This document shows positions 55,745 through 64,000 of a DNA stretch of 64,000 nt, piece after piece. The stretch's first letter is position 1. Every line of letters begins with the position of its first letter. The stretch comes from Salibacterium qingdaonense. Lineage in GTDB: Bacteria; Bacillota; Bacilli; Bacillales; Marinococcaceae. The notes beneath the pieces were generated by a model. It made no database searches, was not told the origin of the DNA, and saw only the letters and a list, made by a program, of their open reading frames with translations. Location: positions 131,286 to 195,285 of the forward strand of contig NZ_FOTY01000001.1 in NCBI RefSeq assembly GCF_900114715.1, read 5' to 3'. The position numbers were made by a program, and so were the translations under genes.

Positions 55745-55794
55745 TACTAAAAGAATATAAAGAGAATTTTTAAAATTTTTAAAGAAATATTAAA
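55745..55794 (-). promoter_or_regulatory. PhoP-box-like array upstream of the alkaline phosphatase gene
   Basis: Read on the minus strand, five TTTAAT/TTTAAA-like hexamers (TTTAAT, TTTAAA, TAAAAA, TTTATA, TTAGTA) each start 11 bases after the last. Bacillus PhoP binds direct repeats of TT(A/T/C)ACA with about 11-base spacing. The array lies 40-90 bases upstream of the start codon. The region is AT-rich, so chance contributes. Confidence 0.6.
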
Positions 55795-55815
55795 GAGGTG
55801 TTGGTTTTTGTTAAT

Positions 55816-55855
55816 AAAAAGACGGGCCCGCTCTTGAGAGCAGTCCCGTCTTTTT
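55816..55855 (-). terminator. Terminator of araD
   Basis: AAAAAGACGGG pairs with CCCGTCTTTTT around an 18-base region that itself holds GCTCT/AGAGC. It begins five bases after the araD stop codon. Confidence 0.88.
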
Positions 55856-55859
55856 CCCT

Positions 55860-56552
55860 TTATTGACCGTAATAGGCATTTTTACCGTGCTTTCTTTCAT
55901 AATGTTTATTCAGCACGTAATCGTCCAGCAGTTCCGGCTTCCCGTCCTCAGAAAGTTGACTCGATAAGAAGGTCATCTTCGACGTTTTCTCGAGGACAAC
56001 AGCATTATGCAGAGCGTTTTCCGGGGAGTTTCCCCATGCAAACGGTGCATGGCCGTGAACGACAACGCCCGGTACTTCAAGAGGTTCGGTATGCTCAAAA
56101 GCTTCGATGATAACCGTGCCGGTATATTTCTCGTAATCTTGTTCTACCTCTTCTTTGGTAAGGCGGCGTGTGCATGGTATCTCCCCGTTGAAATAATCGG
56201 CCTGGGTGGTACCGGCGCACGGAATTCCTTTTCCTGCCTGAGCCCATGCTGTTCCCCAGTCGGAATGAGTATGGACAATTCCCTTCACACCGGGGAACGC
56301 TTTATACAACTCGATGTGAGTAGGAGTGTCGGAAGAAGGTTTGAGCTTTCCTTCCACGACTTGGCCATCCAGTGAAACGACGACCATGTCCTCCGGCTGT
56401 AATTTACTATACGGCACACCGGAGGGTTTAATAACGAGATTTTCAGACTCCGGGTCGAATCCGCTTACATTTCCCCATGTGAACGTTACAAGATCGTATG
56501 TTTCCAGACCTTGATTGGCTTCCAGCACTTCTTGTTTTAGATTTTCCAGCAT
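55860..56552 (-). CDS. araD: L-ribulose-5-phosphate 4-epimerase
   Basis: About 230 residues. ATG 56552 has good spacing from GAGGTG; the GTG at 56561 overlaps that site. Class II aldolase/epimerase fold: TWGNVSGFDP, PSGVPYSKL, zinc-binding His94 and His96 in GIVHTHSDWGTAWAQAG, QADYFNGEIPCTR and VVHGHAPFAWG. It turns L-ribulose-5-phosphate into D-xylulose-5-phosphate, the last step of arabinose breakdown. It is a single-gene unit with an AraR operator in its promoter. Confidence 0.95.
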   Translation of the reverse strand: MLENLKQEVLEANQGLETYDLVTFTWGNVSGFDPESENLVIKPSGVPYSKLQPEDMVVVSLDGQVVEGKLKPSSDTPTHIELYKAFPGVKGIVHTHSDWGTAWAQAGKGIPCAGTTQADYFNGEIPCTRRLTKEEVEQDYEKYTGTVIIEAFEHTEPLEVPGVVVHGHAPFAWGNSPENALHNAVVLEKTSKMTFLSSQLSEDGKPELLDDYVLNKHYERKHGKNAYYGQ

Positions 56553-56579
56553 GGTTTTCACCTCATTTAAAGTATAATT

Positions 56580-56595
56580 AATTGTACGTACATGT
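56580..56595. promoter_or_regulatory. AraR operator of araD
   Basis: AATTGTACGTACATGT matches the AraR consensus at 13 of 16 positions, including all of TTGTACGTACA. It overlaps the likely core promoter (TATACT on the minus strand at 56571-56576). Confidence 0.85.
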
Positions 56596-56718
56596 TATAA
56601 AAAATCATAATTTAAATTAGCTGCAAGGTCAACCTCTTGTGTTGTTGACTCATTTTGAATGTAAAAATGCGCATACATTATCCTTTTATGAAACCACGCA
56701 GAAAACAACACCCAAAGA

Positions 56719-56770
56719 TTGGTATAAGTAGTGTGCATATAGTATACTAAAGAAGAAGAAAGCGCTTATA
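56719..56770 (+). promoter_or_regulatory. Promoter and cre-like site of the DeoR regulator gene
   Basis: TTGGTA (56719-56724) and TATACT (56743-56748) with an 18-base gap form a likely promoter. GAAAGCGCTTATA (56758-56770), a CcpA-type site, sits at the expected transcription start. The rest of the 300 bases between araD and this gene is AT-rich without further signals that I can see. Confidence 0.5.
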
Positions 56771-56860
56771 AAGAAAAAAGCTCCTATAATAAAAACAACA
56801 TCATATTACTGTTTTAGTGTGGTTTTTATGTTGTTTTAAGTTGGATAGAGGTGTTGTTTT

Positions 56861-57649
56861 GTGGGAAAAACAAATGATAATTCTTTACAATTGAATGAAC
56901 GCCAAAGAGAGATTGTCAAAATGATTGATAGAAACGGTGCTGCACGCGTTGCTGATTTAAGTTCCATGTTTCATGTCAGTGAAGAAACCATAAGAAGAGA
57001 TTTTGAAAAACTGGAAAAAGATAAGCTGCTTCGTAAAATTCACGGCGGTGCTTTAAAAGTGGATCAAGGGGTTGAAACTCCGCAATTGCACAGACAATCG
57101 AAAAATGCAGAAGAAAAACAGGTCATAGCTAAAAAAGCAGCTTCATTTGTTGAAAACGGGGATATTATAGCAGTGGATGCAAGTACGACAGCTCTCATGG
57201 TTGTGCAGCATGTTAAAGATAAGAGTATCACCGTCATTACGAACTCTATTGGTGTGACCATGGAATTATCCACAGAGGACCACATAAGGGTCATATTGAT
57301 AGGAGGTTACTTATCGAAAGCATCTATGTCTCTGGTTGGTAATTTCGCTGAAAGAGTAATTGAAGACTATCATGTTGATAAATTCTTTTTTTCCTGTCTC
57401 GGTGTTGATATTCAGCGGGGTGTCAGTGAAATGCATGAGGATCAGGCTCTTGTAAAAAAGCAGTTAATATCTATCTCTGAAAACCTATATTTATTGGCAG
57501 ATTCAAGCAAGTTCGGAGAGAAGTCGCTATTTCGTCTTTGCGACGTTTCGATACTTGATTATCTAATAACGGATAACAAAGTATCCATGAATTCAATCAG
57601 GGATGTGAATAAAAGCGGTGTAAGCATTATTGTTGGAGATGAAAATTAG
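56861..57649 (+). CDS. DeoR family transcriptional regulator
   Basis: 262 residues with a GTG start. Helix-turn-helix VADLSSMFHVSEETIRRDFEKLEKDKLLRKIHGGA, then the sugar-phosphate sensor domain with DASTTALMVVQHV, TNSIGVTMELS and ADSSKFG. Own promoter and terminator; it precedes the epimerase/kinase/ABC operon and probably represses it in the absence of a phosphorylated sugar. Confidence 0.88.
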   Translation: MGKTNDNSLQLNERQREIVKMIDRNGAARVADLSSMFHVSEETIRRDFEKLEKDKLLRKIHGGALKVDQGVETPQLHRQSKNAEEKQVIAKKAASFVENGDIIAVDASTTALMVVQHVKDKSITVITNSIGVTMELSTEDHIRVILIGGYLSKASMSLVGNFAERVIEDYHVDKFFFSCLGVDIQRGVSEMHEDQALVKKQLISISENLYLLADSSKFGEKSLFRLCDVSILDYLITDNKVSMNSIRDVNKSGVSIIVGDEN

Positions 57650-57662
57650 GCATATGTTTTTT

Positions 57663-57690
57663 CACGCTGTTGGCACAGCGTGTTTTTTTT
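57663..57690 (+). terminator. Terminator of the DeoR regulator gene
   Basis: CACGCTGT pairs perfectly with ACAGCGTG across TGGC, followed by eight Ts. Confidence 0.92.
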
Positions 57691-57784
57691 ATGATTGCTG
57701 CCAATACCGGAAATCATGCTAAAATAACAGAAATCTGTTTTGTTGGTTTTTACACAATAAATTTTGAAAACGCCAAAAAAAATG

Positions 57785-57813
57785 TTGCCTTTTTAAAATG
57801 TAAGTGCTAGTAT
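57785..57813 (+). promoter_or_regulatory. Promoter of the epimerase/kinase/ABC operon
   Basis: TTGCCT and TAGTAT with a 17-base gap, about 48 bases upstream of the start codon. Confidence 0.55.
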
Positions 57814-57830
57814 TAATTAAAACAAAAAAA

Positions 57831-57844
57831 TGAAAGCGCTTTAT
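57831..57844 (+). promoter_or_regulatory. cre site of the epimerase/kinase/ABC operon
   Basis: TGAAAGCGCTTTAT fits the CcpA consensus closely and lies just downstream of the predicted transcription start, where CcpA acts as a roadblock. Confidence 0.7.
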
Positions 57845-57860
57845 TTAAGGAGGAGGTATT

Positions 57861-58538
57861 TTGACTGAAATTGGACCTTCCTTGATGTGCAGTGACTTAG
57901 GGGCACTGCGGGAGGATATTAAGATCCTTCACGAAGGAAATGTGGATTTCTTTCATTTTGATATTATGGACGGACATTTTGTTCCGAATTACACGATGGG
58001 AACGGATATGATAAAAAGTGTCAGACACGATACCAATCTACCGTTTGACGCTCATTTGATGATTGAATATCCGGAACGCTATATTGACACCTTTGTAGAA
58101 TGCGGGTGTGACATGATTTCTATTCATGAAGAAGCCACACCTCATTTACACCGGACACTGCAGCATATGAATAGTACGGGAGTGCGGACAGGGCTGGCTC
58201 TTAACCCCTCCACTTCCTTGAACAGCCTGGAATATGTGGGGGATATTGTGGATTATGTTGTGATTATGACGGTTAATCCGGGGTTTGCCGGACAGACATT
58301 TATTCCTTCTACTTTAAATAAAATTGAGAATCTTAAGCATTTTATAAATAGTAATAATCTTCAAATAAAAATCCAGGTGGATGGAAATATCAGCTACGAC
58401 ATTATTCCGGAAGTTATAAGAAAAGGAGCAGATATGCTGGTTTGCGGGACTTCCTGTTTATTCAAGCAGCCAAATGGGCTTAAACAATCAACCGCAGACT
58501 TAAGACATTTCACGGATCGTCTGAAAGTAGAGCAGTAA
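57861..58538 (+). CDS. Ribulose-phosphate 3-epimerase family protein, AlsE-like
   Basis: 225 residues, TTG start after AAGGAGGAGG. TIM barrel with metal and catalytic residues in HFDIMDGHFVPNYT, DAHLMI, MTVNPGFAGQTFIPS and IQVDGNIS. PSLMCSDL and HFDIMDGHFVPN resemble E. coli AlsE, D-allulose-6-phosphate 3-epimerase, more than the housekeeping Rpe as I recall them. With the kinase and importer in the same operon, making fructose-6-phosphate from allulose-6-phosphate is a reasonable guess; a pentulose-phosphate substrate is possible. Confidence 0.82.
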   Translation: MTEIGPSLMCSDLGALREDIKILHEGNVDFFHFDIMDGHFVPNYTMGTDMIKSVRHDTNLPFDAHLMIEYPERYIDTFVECGCDMISIHEEATPHLHRTLQHMNSTGVRTGLALNPSTSLNSLEYVGDIVDYVVIMTVNPGFAGQTFIPSTLNKIENLKHFINSNNLQIKIQVDGNISYDIIPEVIRKGADMLVCGTSCLFKQPNGLKQSTADLRHFTDRLKVEQ

Positions 58539-58560
58539 TGTAGAGAGGGGCAGTCAGTAG

Positions 58561-59529
58561 ATGACTATTACAGTAGTAGGGAGCATTAACAACGACATTG
58601 TGGCGGTCATCGATCAGTACCCAAAACGGGGCGACACGATTTTTGGAAAAGAAATTCAGTATTTTCCGGGTGGAAAAGGAGCAAACCAAGCTACAGCTGC
58701 AGCAAGGTTTGACAAGCATGTCCGTATGATAGGGGCAGTAGGCAGCGATTATTATGGGGAAAATCTCTTGAAGAGCCTGGGCTCTTCCAGTGTGGACACC
58801 CGGTTTGTAAAAACATCGGAAAAATATGCGACAGGAACAGCGATAGTCACGATTGACAGTACCTCGGAAAATACAATGTTCGTCATGAAAGGTGCCAACG
58901 AAGACCTGCTGCCGGAAGATGTAGAAACTTCATTTAGAGAAACGGATGATACCAATGTGCTGCTGGTGCAGATGGAGGTTCCCCAGGAAACGGTTATTCG
59001 GTCTATGCAGCTTGCCAAAGAAAGAAATATCTATACAATCCTGGACCCTGCTCCGGCTGAAGGCATTACAGTAAAAGCATTGGAATATGCCGATATCATT
59101 ACACCAAACAGACAGGAAACCTACCACATGCTGGGGATTGATGTTGTAGATGTGGATACAGCAATTCAGGCGGGTAGAACATTTGAAAATATGGGTGTGA
59201 AAAATTCCATATTAAAGATGGCGGATCAGGGAGCAGTCGTTTATCAAAGCGGTGAATGGTGTCACATTCCTTCCATACCAGTGGATCCAGTGGACAGCGT
59301 TGGAGCCGGTGATGCGTTTGCCGGTACTCTCGCCTGCTGCATTGAAGAAGGAATAGATTTAGTGAGAGCAGCCAGATTTGCTTCTGTTGTAGGGGCTCTG
59401 AAAGTAACGAAGGCCGGAGCGCAGGTCGGTATACCAAGCAAAGAAGAGGTGAGAGATTTCTGCTCTCAACTTGGGGAAGAATATCTTTTGGATAAACAAG
59501 GAACATTCGAAGGGGGTTTTTCCGGATGA
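58561..59529 (+). CDS. PfkB family sugar kinase (ribokinase-like)
   Basis: 322 residues. VVGSINNDIVAVIDQYPKRGDT and FPGGKGANQATAAARF at the N-terminus are ribokinase motifs; the catalytic Asp is in DPVDSVGAGDAFAGTLAC. It phosphorylates the imported sugar with ATP. Its stop overlaps the start of the ABC ATPase gene by 4 bases. Confidence 0.9.
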   Translation: MTITVVGSINNDIVAVIDQYPKRGDTIFGKEIQYFPGGKGANQATAAARFDKHVRMIGAVGSDYYGENLLKSLGSSSVDTRFVKTSEKYATGTAIVTIDSTSENTMFVMKGANEDLLPEDVETSFRETDDTNVLLVQMEVPQETVIRSMQLAKERNIYTILDPAPAEGITVKALEYADIITPNRQETYHMLGIDVVDVDTAIQAGRTFENMGVKNSILKMADQGAVVYQSGEWCHIPSIPVDPVDSVGAGDAFAGTLACCIEEGIDLVRAARFASVVGALKVTKAGAQVGIPSKEEVRDFCSQLGEEYLLDKQGTFEGGFSG

Positions 59530-61082
59530 GTGATTACATTCTGGAAATGGAACATATAAGCAAAACCTTCCCGGGGGTCAAGGCACTCGATAACGTAGAG
59601 TTAAAAGTAAAAAGAGGTGAAGTTCATGCCTTAATTGGAGAGAATGGAGCTGGGAAATCGACGCTGATTAAAGTGCTGGCTGGTATTCACGATGCAGATG
59701 CAGGAGGGAAATATTTATTCGAAGGAGAAGAGGCTGACATTCATCAGCCCCTGGATGCAACGCTGAAAGGGATATCCATTATCTATCAGGATCTCAGCTT
59801 ATTTCCCAATTTAAGTGTAGCCGAAAACATCTATATCGGAAGGGACAGCAATAAAAAACCGTGGAAGAAAATAAATTGGAAATCCATGAAGGATCTTGCA
59901 GAAAAGGCAATGAATGAACTGGATATGGATATAGACCTCAACAAAAAAGTAGAACTTTTGAGTATTGCACAGCAGCAAATGATAGAAATAGCCAGAGCTC
60001 TGGCATTTGACTCTAAATTAATAGTAATGGATGAGCCAACATCCTCTCTTTCATCAGGGGAGGTCGAAAAACTGTATAAGGTGATTGATACATTAAAAGA
60101 ACGTGGAATTTCGGTTATTTTTATCAGTCACAAGTTGAAAGAACTTTTCCGGGTATCCGATAGACTGACTGTGCTCCGGGATGGACAGTATGTAGGCACT
60201 TACGGTGTGAATGAAATAAATGAGCAGGAACTTATCAAATTGATGGTGGGTCGTGAAGTAGTTTATGAAAGGAATACAGAAAAAGCAGATATCGGTGAAA
60301 AAATGTTTGAAGTTAATAATTTTTCAAAAGAAGGCAATTTCAAAGATATTAACTTCAGCCTGCATAAAGGGGAAATACTTGCGATAACCGGGTTGGTGGG
60401 TTCAGGCCGAACAGAGCTTGCTCAATCCATCTTTGGTGTTAATAAAGCTGACCAGGGAACGATCAGGCTCAATGGAGAAGATCTTACCATTTCTTCTGCT
60501 GAAGATGCAGTGAAAAATGGAATCGCTTACATTCCGGAAGCAAGACAAGTACAGGGACTCGTTCTTGGGCAGTCCGTTGTTAATAATATGACCCTTCCTG
60601 TGATAGACACGCTGCGTAACAAGTTTAAATTGATAGATCATAATATCGAGAAAAATCTTACGAATCAATATATTAAATCCCTGGATGTTCGGCCTTCTAT
60701 GCCGGATATGCCGGCTGATAAACTTTCTGGAGGCAACCAGCAGAAGGTGGTTATCGGTAAATGGCTTTCGGCTCAGCCAAAGCTTCTCATCATCGATGAA
60801 CCAACTAATGGTATCGACATAGGAGCTAAAACTGAAATTCACAAACTTCTCAGAAGAATGGTAAACGAAGGGATCGGTGTTATTATGATTTCTTCGGAGC
60901 TGCCTGAGGTGTTGTCTGTGAGCGATAGAATTTTAGTCATGAGCCGGGGAAGAATAGAGGGAGAAATGAACACCATCGATGCAGATCAGGAAAAAATAAT
61001 GAATATCGCGTTGGATACAGAGGGTGAGAAGGACGTGGGTAACTCAGAAGTATCGGACGGCAAGTCTCACCAGGAGGTCTGA
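59526..61082 (+). CDS. ABC sugar importer ATPase, double-domain RbsA type
   Basis: 518 residues, two ATPase domains. First: Walker A GENGAGKST, signature LSIAQQQM (degenerate) and Walker B LIVMDEPTSSLS. Second: GLVGSGRTEL (atypical Walker A, usual for this family), signature LSGGNQQKV and LLIIDEPTNGID. It energises the two permeases encoded next. Confidence 0.93.
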   Translation: MSDYILEMEHISKTFPGVKALDNVELKVKRGEVHALIGENGAGKSTLIKVLAGIHDADAGGKYLFEGEEADIHQPLDATLKGISIIYQDLSLFPNLSVAENIYIGRDSNKKPWKKINWKSMKDLAEKAMNELDMDIDLNKKVELLSIAQQQMIEIARALAFDSKLIVMDEPTSSLSSGEVEKLYKVIDTLKERGISVIFISHKLKELFRVSDRLTVLRDGQYVGTYGVNEINEQELIKLMVGREVVYERNTEKADIGEKMFEVNNFSKEGNFKDINFSLHKGEILAITGLVGSGRTELAQSIFGVNKADQGTIRLNGEDLTISSAEDAVKNGIAYIPEARQVQGLVLGQSVVNNMTLPVIDTLRNKFKLIDHNIEKNLTNQYIKSLDVRPSMPDMPADKLSGGNQQKVVIGKWLSAQPKLLIIDEPTNGIDIGAKTEIHKLLRRMVNEGIGVIMISSELPEVLSVSDRILVMSRGRIEGEMNTIDADQEKIMNIALDTEGEKDVGNSEVSDGKSHQEV

Positions 61083-61084
61083 CT

Positions 61085-62074
61085 ATGAAATTTTTATTAA
61101 AACAAAAAGAATTCAGCGTTTTGGCGATAGTTGTTATTATCAGCATTATTTTATCGTTTGTCAGTCCAGTCTTTCTAACTGTGGAAAACTGGCTGGACAT
61201 CATAGAAGGAAACGCTGTAATCGGCATACTCGCCATAGGAATGACGTTAATTATCATCACTAGTGATATTGATGTTTCCGTAGCAGCCTTAACTACCGCT
61301 GTAACTGTATCCATTGGCTATTTGTTTCAGTTTCTCCCGGACAGCTGGATTTCTGTGGTTTTGATATTTTTAATAGCACCGCTTATCGGAATTCTGCTGG
61401 GCTCTTTTAACGGACTGTTGGTTTCAAAAATCAAAATTCCTGCGATTGTGGTAACGCTTGGAACCCTGAATATCTTTTCCGGATTGGTTTTATATATAAC
61501 CAACGGTAATTACATTAACAGCACTAATTTTCCGGATTCTTTCATGGCATTCTCAAACATTGAAATAGCTGGTATTCCGATATTGATATATTTGTTTGCT
61601 CTGGTTGCAGCAGGTACCTGGTTTATCCTCAAGTATACTTTAATTGGAAGATCGGTGCTGGCCATAGGCGGAAATGCACAATCGTCCGTGCGGGTGGGGA
61701 TAAACTTTGAAAAAGTAAAAATGTTTGTATTTAGTTACATGGGCTTTCTTGCAGGCATAGCAGCTATCGCCCAAACTTCGTATACAAGCGCCATTGATCC
61801 CAACGGCCTTGCGGGACTGGAATTAACCGTTATCGCAGCTGTAGTTCTCGGCGGCGCCAATATTCATGGCGGAAGAGGTTCTATCCCCGGAACATTGCTG
61901 GGTGTCCTGTTGTTGGCGATTATGCAGAATGGAATGATTTTAGCCAGGATCGATACGTTTTGGCAAAATGTTGTAACCGGTGCCATTATTGTCATTGCTG
62001 TCTCCTATGATGAAATTAACCACCGCAGAAATCAGGAAAAGCTATCGAATATTGACGTCAAGGAGGCCTCTTAA
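61085..62074 (+). CDS. ABC sugar importer permease 1 (RbsC family)
   Basis: 329 residues with about ten hydrophobic segments. Typical RbsC features: GMTLIIITSDIDVSVAAL, GSFNGLLVSKIKIPAIVVTLGTL and AVVLGGANIHGGRGSIPGTLLG. Starts two bases after the ATPase stop. Confidence 0.93.
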   Translation: MKFLLKQKEFSVLAIVVIISIILSFVSPVFLTVENWLDIIEGNAVIGILAIGMTLIIITSDIDVSVAALTTAVTVSIGYLFQFLPDSWISVVLIFLIAPLIGILLGSFNGLLVSKIKIPAIVVTLGTLNIFSGLVLYITNGNYINSTNFPDSFMAFSNIEIAGIPILIYLFALVAAGTWFILKYTLIGRSVLAIGGNAQSSVRVGINFEKVKMFVFSYMGFLAGIAAIAQTSYTSAIDPNGLAGLELTVIAAVVLGGANIHGGRGSIPGTLLGVLLLAIMQNGMILARIDTFWQNVVTGAIIVIAVSYDEINHRRNQEKLSNIDVKEAS

Positions 62075-62075
62075 C

Positions 62076-63044
62076 ATGAACATGAAACTTTCAAAAGAAA
62101 GCGTTTTAGGCCTTATAGCCCTTGGTATTTTTGTAGGAATGGGTTTATTCACACCAGGATTTTTTTCCTCCAGTAATTTAAATAACATGATGTTTCAACT
62201 GCCGGAATTCGGGTTGATTGCCCTGGGAATGATGGTTGTCATTGTAACCGGAGGAATTGATCTTTCCATTACCTATATCGCTGCCTTTTCAGGTGTAGGA
62301 GCAGCATTAATGATGACAAATGGCTTTGGAATATTACCAGCCATTGTCGTGGGTATCTTATTTGCTTTGGCCTGCGGTGCTTTTAACGGTACGGTTGTCT
62401 CAAAAATCGGAGTTCCGCCGATTCTTGTAACACTTGGAACCATGGTTTTATTTGAAGGAGTAATCCTTGCTATTACAAGCGGGAACGCGATTTCAGGATT
62501 TCCTGATGCTTATGGACTTATAGGAAATGGATATTACATGGGCATTATCCCTGTATCGCTTCTTATATTTATCTTCTTCATTATCTTAACCGCAGTATTG
62601 CTGAACAAATCAACTTGGGGCAGAAGAGTCTACATGTATGGCAGTAATGATATTGCTACTATGTTCTCTGGAGTGAAAAACAGTAAGGTTTTAATGAAAG
62701 TCTATTTATATGCCAGCCTGCTTGCTGCTGTGTCAGCCATCATTATGACATCCCGCTACAATTCGGTGAAAGTAGACCTTGGTTCTTCTTATCTTCTCCA
62801 GAGTGTAGCAGCAGCAGTGCTTGGGGGCACTGACATTCACGGTGGTTACGGGAAAGTAATGGGAACTATCTATGCTGTTTTAATCTTTCAGTTTATTCGA
62901 AACGGACTCAATCTGATGGATGTTCATTCTTCATTGGTGGATGTGGTGATTGGTGCCATTTTGATTATCGTTCTTACGCTGAATTTCTTTTCTGACAAGT
63001 TCAGCAGACGAAAAGCGGAAAGTTCTTCTGAAAAAACAGCTTGA
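62076..63044 (+). CDS. ABC sugar importer permease 2 (RbsC family)
   Basis: About 322 residues. ATG 62076 is nine bases from AAGGAGG; the frame is open further upstream, but only inside the previous gene. Features: GMMVVIVTGGIDLSITY, GTVVSKIGVPPILVTLGTM and AAAVLGGTDIHGGYGKVMGT. Two different permeases, as in LsrCD, RhaPQ or similar importers, rather than the single permease of ribose or allose systems. Confidence 0.92.
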   Translation: MNMKLSKESVLGLIALGIFVGMGLFTPGFFSSSNLNNMMFQLPEFGLIALGMMVVIVTGGIDLSITYIAAFSGVGAALMMTNGFGILPAIVVGILFALACGAFNGTVVSKIGVPPILVTLGTMVLFEGVILAITSGNAISGFPDAYGLIGNGYYMGIIPVSLLIFIFFIILTAVLLNKSTWGRRVYMYGSNDIATMFSGVKNSKVLMKVYLYASLLAAVSAIIMTSRYNSVKVDLGSSYLLQSVAAAVLGGTDIHGGYGKVMGTIYAVLIFQFIRNGLNLMDVHSSLVDVVIGAILIIVLTLNFFSDKFSRRKAESSSEKTA

Positions 63045-63060
63045 ATGTAAATCATTTCGT

Positions 63061-63091
63061 TTTATAAGCCCGGAAAACCGGGGTTTATAAA
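63061..63091 (+). terminator. Intercistronic hairpin between permease and binding-protein genes
   Basis: TTTATAAGCCCGG pairs with CCGGG-TTTATAAA (one bulged G, one G-U pair, loop AAAA). No long T-run follows, so it is likelier an mRNA processing or stabilising stem than a full terminator. Confidence 0.55.
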
Positions 63092-63121
63092 TAAATCAAG
63101 AAGAAAAAGGGAGGATCAATC

Positions 63122-64000
63122 ATGAAGAAGTTGTGGTTATCGCTGACTGTGGTGATTGTCGGACTTATTTTATTGACAGGTTGTGTATCGGAACAAAGCG
63201 CCGGCAGTGGAGATTCAGGTGAAGGAGGCGGCACTGGAAGCGAAGAAACCTCCGGAAATTCTGAAGAAGGGAACAGCGGAGAATCCGGATCAGACGGAGG
63301 CGGTGGTGTCGCTGTCGTTCCTAAACTTGTAGGCATTCCATACTTTAATGCTTCGGAAACAGGTGCAGAGCAGGCAGGAGAAGACCTGGGAGTGAACGTG
63401 GAATATACCGGCCCGACGGAAGCGGATGCTGCGGCACAGGTAAAAGTAATAGAAGATTTGATTTCTCAAGGTATGGATACTATTGCGGTAGCCCCAAATG
63501 ATCCGGCCTCCGTGGAACCAGTCCTGAAAAAAGCGAAAGAAGAAGGAATCAACGTCATGGACTGGGATACCCCGGCGGACAAAGAATTAGTGGATTTATC
63601 GATCAAACAGGTAGATGATGAGGAATTTGGGCGTCACATGGCAGAAAAGCTGGTGGAAGCGATGGGGACAGAAGAGGGCAAAATTGCTATCCTGACAGGC
63701 GGTCTTTCTGCTGCGAACTTGAACCTATGGATTGATGCAGCCAAAAGCGAATTGGAAGAGAACTATCCTGATATTGAAATTGTTTCGGACAAAATTCCGA
63801 CAGAAGAAAAGCAGCAGGTAGCTTATCAGAAAACCCTTGATCTGTTGAAATCTTATCCAGAATTGGACGGTGTCCTTGCGGTTTCTACGCCTGCGCCCTT
63901 AGGTGCAGCCCAGGCGGTGCAGGAAGAAGGCCTTCAGGATGAAGTATCCGTTGTCGGTTCCGCCCTTCCTACGGATTCTGAGCCATTTCTCGAAGACGGT
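63122..64000 (+). CDS. ABC sugar-binding lipoprotein (LsrB/RhaS-like), N-terminal part
   Basis: 293 codons remain open to the right edge, so the C-terminus is missing. Signal peptide with lipobox LLTGC, then a Gly/Ser/Glu-rich acidic linker of about 40 residues. The periplasmic-binding fold starts at PKLVGIPYFNASETGAEQAG and includes IAVAPNDPASVEPVLKKAKEEGINVMDWDTPA. The resemblance is to LsrB/RhaS-type binding proteins with two-permease importers. The ligand is probably a monosaccharide handled by the kinase and epimerase upstream. Confidence 0.9.
   Translation, partial: MKKLWLSLTVVIVGLILLTGCVSEQSAGSGDSGEGGGTGSEETSGNSEEGNSGESGSDGGGGVAVVPKLVGIPYFNASETGAEQAGEDLGVNVEYTGPTEADAAAQVKVIEDLISQGMDTIAVAPNDPASVEPVLKKAKEEGINVMDWDTPADKELVDLSIKQVDDEEFGRHMAEKLVEAMGTEEGKIAILTGGLSAANLNLWIDAAKSELEENYPDIEIVSDKIPTEEKQQVAYQKTLDLLKSYPELDGVLAVSTPAPLGAAQAVQEEGLQDEVSVVGSALPTDSEPFLEDG

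Overview
The window looks like a chromosomal segment of a low-to-moderate GC Gram-positive, most likely a salt- or alkali-adapted member of the Bacillaceae. Supporting signs are strong AGGAGG ribosome binding sites, frequent GTG/TTG starts, Bacillus-type regulators (MtlR, AraR, DeoR, YesM/YesN), cre-like CcpA sites, lipoprotein signal peptides, and acidic, Gly/Ser/Glu-rich linkers in secreted binding proteins. Almost all of it is a carbohydrate-utilisation region. I read it without database searches, so names rest on motifs and remembered family sequences.

Layout. 1-205: tail of a GNAT acetyltransferase. 0.3-4.1 kb: fructose-type PTS with its own PRD/EIIB/EIIA regulator. 4.3-9.5 kb: complete mannitol operon mtlA-mtlR-mtlF-mtlD. 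9.6-16.9 kb: AraC regulator, a three-gene catabolic module of unknown substrate (Gfo/Idh oxidoreductase, DUF993 TIM barrel, sugar isomerase-like protein) and a TRAP transporter. 16.9-27.2 kb: SGNH acetylesterase, GH42 beta-galactosidase, an ABC importer without ATPase, a YesL-like protein and a YesM/YesN two-component system. 27.3-34.3 kb: SDR and L-rhamnose operon (aldolase-dehydrogenase, Anabaena-sensory-rhodopsin-transducer-like protein, isomerase, kinase, DeoR regulator). 34.4-40.6 kb: tRNA-Arg(CCU), a decayed membrane gene, a phospholipase D-like protein, an ABC-2 exporter with divergent MarR, a macrodomain protein and AraM. 40.8-56.6 kb: L-arabinose/arabinan block (araR, ABC importer, YesL-like protein, GH43, GH51, two araA copies, sugar porter, araD), interrupted by a 1-kb repeat element and a PhoP-box-controlled alkaline phosphatase. 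56.9-64 kb: DeoR regulator, AlsE-like epimerase, PfkB kinase and ribose-type ABC importer, running off the end.

How it fits together. GH42, SGNH esterase, GH43 arabinanase, GH51 arabinofuranosidase, rhamnose and arabinose pathways together match the side chains and backbone sugars of pectic rhamnogalacturonan I. Five AraR-like operators tie araR, the arabinan operon, the porter, the second araA and araD into one regulon. No L-ribulokinase (araB) and no MsmX-type ATPase are in the window, so the arabinose pathway and two ABC importers depend on genes elsewhere.

Most unusual points: an array of repeats with an exact 53-nt period inside a 1-kb element bounded by inverted repeats; an ASRT-family protein inside a rhamnose operon; the uncharacterised oxidoreductase/DUF993/isomerase module; and a probable allulose (psicose) pathway.
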